From Candidatus Hermodarchaeota archaeon (lineage in GTDB: Archaea; Asgardarchaeota; Hermodarchaeia; Hermodarchaeales; Hermodarchaeaceae), in the NCBI GenBank assembly GCA_016839805.1, contig JAEOTO010000031.1:124001-188000 (forward strand): a stretch of 64,000 nucleotides of DNA. The letters run 5' to 3'. Below, one piece after another: positions 42,477 to 50,789 of the stretch. The notes below the pieces were generated by a model. It was given only the letters and a program-made list of their open reading frames with translations. It was not told where the DNA came from and ran no database searches. The position numbers were made by a program, and so were the translations under genes. How positions within the stretch are numbered: the stretch's first letter is position 1; the number at the start of each line of letters is the position of its first letter.

Positions 42477-42914
42477 CTATAGGAACTCCGTTTTGATCAT
42501 CTGGGCTGTTCGAACAAGCTCTTTTGCAGCACGCGTAGCCCGCATAACCTTCGCACGGTCACCAATTAGTTTCATTTTACGTGTGAGTAAAGCTTTGATG
42601 GGATCCAAGCGACCTTCAATGATTTCTTTCCAATTTGCGTATTCGCCCTCATAGACGAAAGCCGTCTCCTTTGCATCACGATTTGGTAACATTTCATACC
42701 CACGACACTTTCCATGCCACAGATCCATCCACATCACAAGCTCCTCATCTATCTCAAGGTCTTTGTTGGGCCAGACGATGAAGAGGAAGTCACCTTCCCA
42801 TGTTGCAGCAGCGTCTGCATATGCTTCATTTTCGTTGAGTGTTGTGACAAAGGCTTCTAGCCATTCTGGGGTTCCAAATTCCATTTTATTCACCGGTCGT
42901 TTCATTGAATGCAT
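42477..42914 (-). CDS. SCP2-like sterol-carrier-type protein
   Basis: This 145-residue protein resembles the SCP2/lipid-binding fold, with short strands then WKEIIEGRLDPIKALLTRKMKLIGDRAKVM, the typical W..I..G.ldP..aLLtgKlkl.Gd pattern. It may carry acyl or isoprenoid ligands. The start is at 42914 or the third-codon Met. It is the next gene after the Fe-ADH operon, on the same strand, but separated by about 135 bases. Confidence 0.8.
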   Translation of the reverse strand: MHSMKRPVNKMEFGTPEWLEAFVTTLNENEAYADAAATWEGDFLFIVWPNKDLEIDEELVMWMDLWHGKCRGYEMLPNRDAKETAFVYEGEYANWKEIIEGRLDPIKALLTRKMKLIGDRAKVMRATRAAKELVRTAQMIKTEFL

Positions 42915-43024
42915 TGATTAGATGAATCTGGGTTTAAATCTGGTCGTGACGTTCAAAAAAAATCATCCAAATTTCTTAATACTTAGTCATTGAAAGTATT
43001 AGTTGCCTTGTGAGTTGATATAGA

Positions 43025-43783
43025 ATGTCAAAATATACGATTGTTCAAATCTCTGATCTTCACATAGGTGAAGCGAGTTACCGGCGTGACATGGTTGTTA
43101 CCGCAATCGAGGAAATTAATGAAATAAAACCCAATCTCGTTGTGGTTTGTGGAGACTTGACATGGAATGCGATACGTGAACAGTTTTTAGAAGCTCGTGA
43201 TTTACTGCAAAATATTGACTCCCCACAAATAGTAACGATGGGAAATCATGATGCGTTTAATGTTGGATATCTAACCTTTGAGGAACTCTTTGGTCCACGG
43301 TATGCAGAATACCAGGATGAAAGTGTCTTTGTGATGGCGGTGGATAGCTCCGAGCCAGATTTAAACACTGGACATGTCGGCAGAGAGGGACGGGGATTTA
43401 TTGATCAAGCCTTTTCTAAGGCGGATGAGAAACTCTTGAAGATATTTGCACTGCATCATCATCTTGTCCCAGTACCACGGTCAGGTCGTGAAAGAGATAG
43501 TATGGTTGATGCCGGTGATATGCTTGAATTATTAATGCACAAAGGAGTGAGTTTGGTGTTGAGTGGGCATCGGCACTATCCATGGTTATGGCGGCTTGAA
43601 AATATGGTATTATCCTACTCAGGAACCTGTGGCAGTCCACGATTACGTGGCAGTCCTTGTCAAAACTACAATATCATTAAAATCGATAAAAACAATATCG
43701 AGATTTCAACCAAGTTAATTGGTGGACCCACGCGACGCCGTGGGAAATATCGATGGGGCAAAAGGGGAATTACTTCAGGTTAA
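43025..43783 (+). CDS. Calcineurin-like metallophosphoesterase
   Basis: This 252-residue phosphoesterase has the complete ligand set: SDLHIG, VVCGDLTWN, TMGNHDAF, HHHLVP and SGHRHYPW. The family includes CpdA cyclic nucleotide phosphodiesterases and many nucleotide or phospholipid hydrolases. The active site is complete and the substrate is unknown. The C-terminus is basic (RRRGKYRWGKRG). Confidence 0.9.
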   Translation: MSKYTIVQISDLHIGEASYRRDMVVTAIEEINEIKPNLVVVCGDLTWNAIREQFLEARDLLQNIDSPQIVTMGNHDAFNVGYLTFEELFGPRYAEYQDESVFVMAVDSSEPDLNTGHVGREGRGFIDQAFSKADEKLLKIFALHHHLVPVPRSGRERDSMVDAGDMLELLMHKGVSLVLSGHRHYPWLWRLENMVLSYSGTCGSPRLRGSPCQNYNIIKIDKNNIEISTKLIGGPTRRRGKYRWGKRGITSG

Positions 43784-43811
43784 AAAAAATCTGATGAGGA
43801 AGGGTTAGAAC

Positions 43812-44186
43812 ATGATCGATTTTTCCTATTTGGGTGGAGTCATCTTATATGTCCGTGATATGGAACGGGCATTAGTCTTTTACACCCAAGTCTTAGGGTT
43901 AGAAGTTGAGATCTTCGAACCCACCTTTGTAACATTGAAAACCAAACCCGTCAAACTACACCTGCATCTTGCAGAGAACCCACCAGGACCGCGAATTGGA
44001 AAAAGCATGAAGATACCTCAAGTGTATTTCAAGGTAGATGATATCGAAGCTACTTTTCAGTACCTACAAAAGGCAAAAATCCAATTCACTCGAGATATTT
44101 TTGAATACAATTCCTCTACTTTCGTGTTTAATTTTTTAGATCCAGATGGAAATCCATTAGGCTGTGAAAGCCACACACGCCATTAG
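43812..44186 (+). CDS. VOC/glyoxalase-fold protein
   Basis: This 124-residue protein has the two beta-alpha-beta-beta-beta modules of the VOC superfamily: GGVILYVRDMERALVFYTQVLGLEVE and VYFKVDDIEATFQYL, then FNFLDPDGNPLG. Members include glyoxalase, dioxygenase and resistance proteins. The metal-binding set is partial (Glu/His near the C-terminus). It is downstream of the phosphoesterase and convergent with threonine dehydratase. Confidence 0.85.
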   Translation: MIDFSYLGGVILYVRDMERALVFYTQVLGLEVEIFEPTFVTLKTKPVKLHLHLAENPPGPRIGKSMKIPQVYFKVDDIEATFQYLQKAKIQFTRDIFEYNSSTFVFNFLDPDGNPLGCESHTRH

Positions 44187-44201
44187 AGCCGAATAAATGT
44201 A

Positions 44202-45176
44202 TCAGGTTCGCATAATGCTCTGTAAAAGAACAGGATCAATATTGCTCCCACTAGCAATGATGACAACGTTTGCGTTCTTTTTGATCTTAACCTTCATTTG
44301 CAACAAAGCCGCAATTCCTACAACTCCTGCAGGCTCGAGTATACGTCGTTCATTTTCTAGTGTCCAACGAATGGCATCTTGCAATCCCCGTTCTTCCACT
44401 AATACAACATCGTCTACGTATCGTAAGCCAATATCAAGATTCAATTGCTCCGTATTGCCTGCGAGCCCATCAGCGATAGTGGGTTCAACAGGCACGTGAA
44501 AAAGCCGACCTACTCGATAATTCTGGTAAAAAGCACGAGTGGCAGTTGTCTGAACTCCAATCACTTGAATCTCGGGATTAATAGTTTTAACCCATAATGC
44601 GACCCCTGAGATAAGTCCACCTCCACCGATTGGGACAATTACAACATTCGTTTCAGGAGAATCCTCAAGAACTTCATAACCAACTGTACCCTGACCAGCT
44701 ATGACTAGGGGATCAGCATAAGCATGAATAATAGTGGCATTCTTCTTTTTAGCAAACTTTGCACTATGAGTTGCTGCTTCATCATAGTTAGCACCCTTTT
44801 CAATAATTGTAGCCTCATACTGTTTGATTTTATCTAGCTTCAGTGGTGATGCTTTTCGGGGAACAAAGATTGTGGCAGAAATTCCTTGTTGTTGGGCAGC
44901 ATAGGCAACAGCTAGACCATGGTTACCAGTGGAGGCAGTAACGACACCACGTTGGGCAGTTCCCGCTGGGAGGGAAGCTATTTTATTGTAGGCACCACGG
45001 AGTTTGAATACGCCAGTTCGTTGCAGGCATTCCCATTTGATAAAAACGGGCGTTTGGGCGATAGTTTCTAATGCAGGTGAGGGCTCGAGGGGTGTTCGTA
45101 CTATTTTCCCAGTTAAGCGTTTTCTTGCTTGTAAAATCATTGTAGGAGTTACTGGAAAAGATGCAGAGGAAGTCAT
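44202..45176 (-). CDS. ilvA: Threonine dehydratase (PLP, ACT-free)
   Basis: This 324-residue fold II PLP enzyme deaminates threonine (or serine) to a 2-oxoacid. The PLP lysine is in GVFKLRGAYN. Other motifs are TASTGNHGLAVAYAAQ, VPIGGGGLISGVA and the PLP phosphate region. The short length and absence of an ACT regulatory domain fit the catabolic or biosynthetic-unregulated type. Serine racemase-like activity is a related possibility. Confidence 0.9.
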   Translation of the reverse strand: MTSSASFPVTPTMILQARKRLTGKIVRTPLEPSPALETIAQTPVFIKWECLQRTGVFKLRGAYNKIASLPAGTAQRGVVTASTGNHGLAVAYAAQQQGISATIFVPRKASPLKLDKIKQYEATIIEKGANYDEAATHSAKFAKKKNATIIHAYADPLVIAGQGTVGYEVLEDSPETNVVIVPIGGGGLISGVALWVKTINPEIQVIGVQTTATRAFYQNYRVGRLFHVPVEPTIADGLAGNTEQLNLDIGLRYVDDVVLVEERGLQDAIRWTLENERRILEPAGVVGIAALLQMKVKIKKNANVVIIASGSNIDPVLLQSIMRT

Positions 45177-45267
45177 AATAACCAGCTCTTCTTGAGCAGG
45201 GATGTTTCATTTAGTTAGATAATGATTTCTCAGTGGGTACTATATGGTCCTGCTTGGTTGCGATTGT

Positions 45268-45275
45268 TTATAAGG
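45268..45275 (+). promoter_or_regulatory. TATA box for the zinc-ribbon gene
   Basis: TTTATAAG lies about 38 bases before GTG 45304 and 45 before ATG 45313. It is the only clear TATA element in the short divergent gap to the threonine dehydratase start. Confidence 0.5.
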
Positions 45276-45303
45276 CTGCTTTTTAGATAATGGAAGCAAG
45301 AGC

Positions 45304-45771
45304 GTGACACCTATGTCCGTAGATGAAGTTCAACAGAAACTCAAATGTCGACGCTGTGATCGACCACGCATCATACATCGAGTAAGCAAACCAACAGCTA
45401 ACAAAGTAAAACTCTACATGTCCTGTCCCGTTCACACAGCTACCGTAGAATATTCATTACCTTTACAAAGCTATGATGAGGCAAGCGGGCTAATTCGAGA
45501 ACATGTTCTTTTGTGCCGGAAATGTGGGCAACCCGTAGATGTTGTCGGGCAAAAAGCAGGGAAATTAACCACAAAGTTAAACATCCAATGTCCTGAACAC
45601 GGAAAAGGAGAACGAACTGTGAACAATTCACTCCTTGATCCTATCTTATCCGCTGTTCCAGCTCCTAAGGCTGCAACTACCCCCACTGGTAAGTTCTGCT
45701 CAAGCTGCGGTTCACCCGTTCCTGCGCCAGAAGCCCGTTTTTGTCACAATTGTGGTGCATCACTCGAATAA
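45304..45771 (+). CDS. Zinc-ribbon protein
   Basis: This 155-residue protein is built of zinc-binding modules: CRRCDRPRII...CPVH, CRKCGQPVDV...CPEH, and a C-terminal CSSCGSPVP...CHNCGASL double-zinc-ribbon. GTG 45304 or ATG 45313 may be the start. The repeated CxxC/CPxH module suggests a binding adaptor, possibly for RNA or protein. No enzyme domain is present. It is divergent from threonine dehydratase and convergent with TrmI. Confidence 0.7.
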   Translation: MTPMSVDEVQQKLKCRRCDRPRIIHRVSKPTANKVKLYMSCPVHTATVEYSLPLQSYDEASGLIREHVLLCRKCGQPVDVVGQKAGKLTTKLNIQCPEHGKGERTVNNSLLDPILSAVPAPKAATTPTGKFCSSCGSPVPAPEARFCHNCGASLE

Positions 45772-45824
45772 ACACAAAAATTCAATTTATATTCCGTGTT
45801 CTGACCGAACCTTAACCGATGTTG

Positions 45825-46613
45825 TTAGTGTTGTGTAACTCTGGGTGGATAGACCTTCCGTGCGGAGGTTACATAACCTGTGTGTCCGATCATCCGAGTT
45901 GCTGGCCGAGTTTTTCCTGGTCGAACGAGGATTTCTCGTTCAATAAGCTCACGGGTTACAATCTCAGTGAAATGTGATGCATACAGGGCTTCTACGGTTC
46001 GTTGTGTCTGTTCGATGGTCGGTGAAAAGGAGACAATGACACCACCACCCCGTAATGCGTTATAGGCGTGGGGGACCACATCCCAAGGTACAGCTAAATC
46101 AAGGACCACTGAATCGACATTCTTTTCTGTAATTCCTTCAAGGATATCCTGTTGTTTCACGGTTACGATTCCCTTTAATCCTGCCTTCTCAAGATTGTTT
46201 ATGGCTACTTCTGCAAAGTCTTCACGAATTTCATAGGAGATTACTCCACCGTTTGGTGAAACATGATACCCGATGAGAGAGGCAAGGGCACCACTACCCG
46301 TTCCTGCCTCCACGACAGTTGATCCTGGACCAATTCCAGCTAAGAGAAGGATCAATCCTGCATCCTTAGGATACACGATATTGGTTTGTCGTCCCATTTT
46401 GATAGCCTTGTCTCGGGGCAAGGGAGGTAAAGCTGCGATTTTGGTTCCCAGACTAGTTGTGGCAAAGCTCCCAAATTGTTGGCCAATGACCTCGTCAAAA
46501 TTTAAAATCCCACGATGTAGATGAAAGGATTTTCCTGCCTCTACCCGGAGGAGCCAGTGGCGTCGTGAATCCAAATAAAAGAGAACTTGATCGCCATCAC
46601 AAATTTTGGTCAT
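45825..46613 (-). CDS. trmI: tRNA (adenine-N1)-methyltransferase TrmI
   Basis: This 262-residue SAM-dependent methyltransferase modifies A57/A58 in the T loop of tRNA. The N-terminal beta domain precedes the methyltransferase core with VEAGTGSGALASLIG (SAM loop) and VVLDLAVPWDV. The start has GGTGAAGG. Its length and order match archaeal TrmI. Confidence 0.92.
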   Translation of the reverse strand: MTKICDGDQVLFYLDSRRHWLLRVEAGKSFHLHRGILNFDEVIGQQFGSFATTSLGTKIAALPPLPRDKAIKMGRQTNIVYPKDAGLILLLAGIGPGSTVVEAGTGSGALASLIGYHVSPNGGVISYEIREDFAEVAINNLEKAGLKGIVTVKQQDILEGITEKNVDSVVLDLAVPWDVVPHAYNALRGGGVIVSFSPTIEQTQRTVEALYASHFTEIVTRELIEREILVRPGKTRPATRMIGHTGYVTSARKVYPPRVTQH

Positions 46614-46729
46614 AGTACCTTCACCAGTTTGCCTAGTTCAACGTCCCTTTTCAGCCTTCTGCAAGAAAAAGGAAGTTACATTCAACAGAACCCCAAGGCT
46701 CAAATTTTACCTCCACCTAAAGATCTTAG

Positions 46730-47785
46730 ATGTCTAAGTCTAAACTAGAACCCAGTCCATGCATTCGTCCTGCACTTCAAAATGAAAAAATCGATTTAGA
46801 CACGGTGCAATGCGGAGTCTGTGAACGCCACTGTAAGATCTCTCCCCAGCAACGTGGTTATTGCGGTGCACGAGAAAACATGAATGGCGAGTTGTTTGTA
46901 CTCACCTATGGGGATATTAGTTCCATTAGTGCGAATCCCATTGAAAAGAAACCATTCTTCCATTTTCATCCAGGTACACGAGCTCTTACTATTGGAAGTT
47001 GGGGATGTAATTTTGCTTGTCCTTGGTGTCAAAACTGGAGTATTAGCAAACGTAAAGCCAATCCAAAAGAATGCAATTACCTGTCCCCTGTGCAATTCAT
47101 TAATGAGATCCAACGCAGAAACTGCCAAGGCACAAGTTTCTCCTTCAATGAGCCCACGACCGTCTTCTTTGAATACGCACTGGATGTTATGCCACTTGCG
47201 CACAAGTTTGGTTACTACAACACTTTTGTCTCCAATGGGTATATGACACCGAGCACCCTGCAACGATTAGCCGAAGCTGGACTCGATGCCATAAACATCG
47301 ATATCAAAGGCTGTCGATTGCCCATTCAGAAATTTTGTCAAATCGACATCGAGAAAGTATGGAATAGTGCCCGACTCGCCAAAGAACTTGGAATTTGGGT
47401 TGAGATTACAACGTTAGTAATCCCTGGGGTCAATGATTCCACGCAATGCCTTTCACGCATAGCGCATCGTATCCACGATGAACTTGCTGCAGATGTGCCC
47501 TGGCATATAAGTGCCTTCCATCCCGCCTACAAAGCCTCTCAATTAGGATTAACAACACCTACTCCCACCACAACTCTAGAGCATGCACATTCGCTAGGAC
47601 GAAAGGCAGGACTGAAATACGTCTACCTGGGAAATGTTCCCAATCACCGAGCCGAAAATAGTTATTGCCGGAAATGTGGGACACTCCTCATTCAACGACG
47701 AGTCTATAACATTTCCCTCGCCCAACTTGACAAAAAGGGACAGTGTATGGACTGTGGCACATTCAATCATTTCATTTTCTCTTAG
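46730..47785 (+). CDS. AmmeMemoRadiSam-system radical SAM enzyme
   Basis: This 351-residue protein has an N-terminal zinc-like CGVCERHCKI segment near 27, GYCGAR, and the radical SAM motif GCNFACPWCQNW (C-x3-C-x2-C) near 88. A C-terminal CRKC...CMDC zinc ribbon follows. This is the layout of the AmmeMemoRadiSam radical SAM family, normally found with AMMECR1 and a Memo protein; neither is adjacent here. The substrate is unknown. Confidence 0.85.
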   Translation: MSKSKLEPSPCIRPALQNEKIDLDTVQCGVCERHCKISPQQRGYCGARENMNGELFVLTYGDISSISANPIEKKPFFHFHPGTRALTIGSWGCNFACPWCQNWSISKRKANPKECNYLSPVQFINEIQRRNCQGTSFSFNEPTTVFFEYALDVMPLAHKFGYYNTFVSNGYMTPSTLQRLAEAGLDAINIDIKGCRLPIQKFCQIDIEKVWNSARLAKELGIWVEITTLVIPGVNDSTQCLSRIAHRIHDELAADVPWHISAFHPAYKASQLGLTTPTPTTTLEHAHSLGRKAGLKYVYLGNVPNHRAENSYCRKCGTLLIQRRVYNISLAQLDKKGQCMDCGTFNHFIFS

Positions 47786-47862
47786 GAGCGCATAAGACAC
47801 TGGATTTGAGAGGAAACGCTTAAGGGCACTCTTGATATTGTCGATAGTAAGGAGGAAGAAGT

Positions 47863-48858
47863 GTGGAAGCTGTACAGCCTAAAGAAACCATGACAGCATT
47901 AAAGTGCCAATCCTGCAACGCTCCTCTCACCGTTAGCCCTGATGATGTTGTAATCGTTTGTGGTTTTTGTGGTTACACATCAACTATCGAGGGTGAGAAA
48001 ATTGAGAATCATTTCGTCTTGGAACCAACGATAGATAGTGCAGACGTTCGAGAGAAAATCACTAATTGGGTGGGTCGGGGTGGAAAAGCCCAAGTGACCG
48101 AAGCGATCCTGCGATTCGTTCCCTTCTGGGTCGAGTCAATGCACGCCTATACACATTATGAAGGATACAAAAAACACACCGAAACCGAATATTACACCGA
48201 CTCTCAAGGTAAACGTCGTTCCCGCACCAAAATCGAATATGAACCGATTACCGGGGACTTTAATGAAAATCGTTCAGTTAACGTACTTTGCCGACGGGGC
48301 GCCACCTTCTATAGCCAAGATGAGCTGGATAAGGCACTTCACGTGACTAAGAGGGAAATAAAGCCCTTTGATTATAACACAATTACTGCGGTTGAATCAA
48401 AACCCCTCTTCTTGAACAGCGAACTCACCGATGGAGACGCATATGAAATCGCTGAAACCTTCATTGAACAAGAACATCGTAGTCGCGCTGATTCGAAAGC
48501 AACAGAGATTTGGGATTGCCATAGCCGGATTGAAAAGACCGGTTCTTACTTGCTACATATCCCACATTGGCTTGTTCGCTACCAATTCGGTACCGAAACC
48601 TATCGGGTTGGCGTCGATGGACACACGAAAAAAGTTCTGAAAGGCGAAGTCCCTGTATCATCAGCTTTTCGTGGGGCAATGTATTTCATCAGCATTCTCT
48701 TTCTACTCATCGGAACAGTTGGCACCTATTTCATCGCGCAAATACTACAACCATATGATCTGACGTTTCTGTCACTAGCTATGGTTGTTGTGAGTCTAGC
48801 AGTTGCAGTTGTGGCGACTAACCAAACCTTCAAAATCAGTTCAGAGAAAGGCGACTGA
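47863..48858 (+). CDS. Zinc-ribbon membrane protein A (YdjG-like)
   Basis: This 331-residue protein starts at GTG after GGAGG. CQSCNAPL...CGFCGYTS (residues 15-40) is a TFIIB-type zinc ribbon. The middle is soluble and strand-rich, with HTETEYYTDSQGKRRSRTKIEYE. Two membrane helices lie near 270-320. It is paralogous to the next gene. The architecture matches bacterial YdjG-type proteins found beside SPFH proteins. It lies in a plus-strand run with a helical protein, a CDF transporter and SPFH. Confidence 0.7.
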   Translation: MEAVQPKETMTALKCQSCNAPLTVSPDDVVIVCGFCGYTSTIEGEKIENHFVLEPTIDSADVREKITNWVGRGGKAQVTEAILRFVPFWVESMHAYTHYEGYKKHTETEYYTDSQGKRRSRTKIEYEPITGDFNENRSVNVLCRRGATFYSQDELDKALHVTKREIKPFDYNTITAVESKPLFLNSELTDGDAYEIAETFIEQEHRSRADSKATEIWDCHSRIEKTGSYLLHIPHWLVRYQFGTETYRVGVDGHTKKVLKGEVPVSSAFRGAMYFISILFLLIGTVGTYFIAQILQPYDLTFLSLAMVVVSLAVAVVATNQTFKISSEKGD

Positions 48859-48887
48859 AAAGAGAGAACGGAAATAAGGTGAAAAAA

Positions 48888-49892
48888 ATGGCTAAGAAAC
48901 ACTGTCCAAATTGCGGGGGAGAACTTAACGTTCATCCCTCTGATGCAATTATTACCTGTTCATATTGCGGAACGTCCTTCACACCTGAAGGCTCAGAGAT
49001 GAAAGAACACTACGCGCTTCAAGTCAATTACACAGAACGTGACGCCCTTGACACGCTCAAAGCCTACCTAGTTAAGGTTCCTGGTGTTGATAATGAGTTA
49101 GCTCAAAAGATTTCGCTTGCAGATCTTTCAATGACCTATTATCCCTATTGGGTGTATACAGTTCAAGGTGACGTCTCTTATCGTGGAATCGATCGGAAAG
49201 CCTCCTTCAGAGGTCAATCCGGAGGTCGATATAATAGTATTCACTGGGAATGGGTTGCTGAATCTGGGCACCAAGAGCAAACTCGCCAAATCCGCCTTTA
49301 TGCTGGACCAAAGGTTCGCGGTGAAATTCAAAACTATCCTATTGCCACCAGATCCCGTCGATTCTTTAATCTTGAAGAGGCTAAAGAACATACTGCGAAT
49401 GTTCTGTTTTCCAAGGTGAGTGAAGACGCTGCACGACAGCAAGCAATTGCAACTACACGAAATCTCATCTACTCCCGCATCAGTCGCGAAACTGAACGCG
49501 TCGAAGATGCTCGTGAAACCTTCAACGTCACCGATCATGCCTACATTCATGTCCCAATCTATCACATCCGCTTCAACGTTGGGGGAGGCGGAAAAGCCTA
49601 TGAAGCCGCCATTGATGCGTCAAATGGTCGGGTTCTCTATTCAGAAATTCCCCGAACCACGGGATTCAAAATGAAGACTATTGGTTCAGCTATCATCTGG
49701 TTCGCTATAATGGGATTTGGAGCCATCATGACATACTTGGCATATGAGGGTTTCTCAATTCTGCCAATTCCAGGAATTGATCCACAATTCCTATTTTATG
49801 CTGGTATCGGACTCACGATAATTCCAGCAGCTCTGGGAATTATGACACTCTTCTTGGGATTCCGAGGAGTCACCGCTGAAAGAGCGAAGTAA
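48888..49892 (+). CDS. Zinc-ribbon membrane protein B (paralogue of A)
   Basis: This protein of about 334 residues has the zinc ribbon CPNCGGELN...CSYCGTSF at the N-terminus, HYALQVNYTERDALDTLKAYL and two C-terminal membrane helices, in the same order as its neighbour. ATG 48888 is preferred because AAGGTG lies upstream; the earlier GTG 48879 is inside that site. It probably works as a heteromer with A. Confidence 0.7.
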   Translation: MAKKHCPNCGGELNVHPSDAIITCSYCGTSFTPEGSEMKEHYALQVNYTERDALDTLKAYLVKVPGVDNELAQKISLADLSMTYYPYWVYTVQGDVSYRGIDRKASFRGQSGGRYNSIHWEWVAESGHQEQTRQIRLYAGPKVRGEIQNYPIATRSRRFFNLEEAKEHTANVLFSKVSEDAARQQAIATTRNLIYSRISRETERVEDARETFNVTDHAYIHVPIYHIRFNVGGGGKAYEAAIDASNGRVLYSEIPRTTGFKMKTIGSAIIWFAIMGFGAIMTYLAYEGFSILPIPGIDPQFLFYAGIGLTIIPAALGIMTLFLGFRGVTAERAK

Positions 49893-49980
49893 TCTAGCAA
49901 ACTGCCTGGTAATTCAGATGCGAGTTCACCATTACAAAGAGCACATATGCTAAACAATCGATTCAAGAGCAGTAGCGAGA

Positions 49981-49988
49981 TTTTATAA
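49981..49988 (+). promoter_or_regulatory. TATA box for the 181-residue helical protein gene
   Basis: TTTTATAA lies 53 bases before the TTG start. A ribosome-binding site GAGGTGAT is six bases from the TTG. This indicates separate expression of the helical protein. Confidence 0.5.
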
Positions 49989-50033
49989 GCTTTCAATCCA
50001 ATGCCTAGATAGTGACCAACGAGGTGATTCCCG

Positions 50034-50579
50034 TTGGGAGATAAAGACAAACCATCTATCATGGAAAAAGTCGATGACGAACGCACTCTTACCCAGAAAA
50101 TTATGAAGTTAGTTCCCGGTTGGCGGGGATATCGTATCAAAGAAGAGCGGCGCAACGCTGACCGCATCCTCCGCGATCAAATTGTTAGTCGCTTACGCCG
50201 CAGCCAAGATAAAATTGAAGACATCCGTTCAGCAGTTGTTGATGCTGAACTTGAATCAATCTACAAGACTGTAGACTCACTCACTAGCCGTACCGAACGC
50301 CTCATCAGCCAAATCGAACACGCTGATTATGGTTACCGACCATTCTTTGATGCCATCAAAATCAAAGAAGACGACCTTATGAACATGCTTCGATATGACA
50401 CCTGGTTTGTAGACCAAGTTCAAGTCTTCGATCAGAGTTGCGATGATGTTTTGACTCTGGTTGAAGATGATTCGGATGAAGCAACAGGACATATCAAGGA
50501 TCTTCGAAAAATGGTTTCGGAAATGAACCGCAAGTGGAAGGATCGCGAGCAAGTAATTATGGGCGTTGAAGTAGTCTAG
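50034..50579 (+). CDS. Helical coiled-coil protein (hypothetical, SPFH/YdjG-linked)
   Basis: This 181-residue all-helical, charged protein begins with TTG after GAGGTGAT. The centre (KEERRNADRILRDQIVSRLRRSQDKIEDIRSAVVDAELES) is a long amphipathic helix. It has no membrane segment. In bacterial clusters with YdjG/YdjI-like proteins a helical PspA-type member often occupies such a position, so this could be a functional analogue; sequence homology to PspA is not evident. It is followed by a U-rich terminator stretch near 50600. Confidence 0.55.
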   Translation: MGDKDKPSIMEKVDDERTLTQKIMKLVPGWRGYRIKEERRNADRILRDQIVSRLRRSQDKIEDIRSAVVDAELESIYKTVDSLTSRTERLISQIEHADYGYRPFFDAIKIKEDDLMNMLRYDTWFVDQVQVFDQSCDDVLTLVEDDSDEATGHIKDLRKMVSEMNRKWKDREQVIMGVEVV

Positions 50580-50789
50580 ATTACTAGACTCTACCACGCT
50601 TCTTCGATATCCTTCCTTTTTCTCTCTTTTTCTTCCTGCTGAGTCAAGAAAAGATTATTTACCATAAATATTAGTTTCCTTTACGATCCAAGATCCTACT
50701 TTATATCTTCCCAAACTTCTATGATAATGAACGAATGATTAAATGAGAAATCATAGTTGAAAGATTGCTACACATGAGCTGGATAACCT

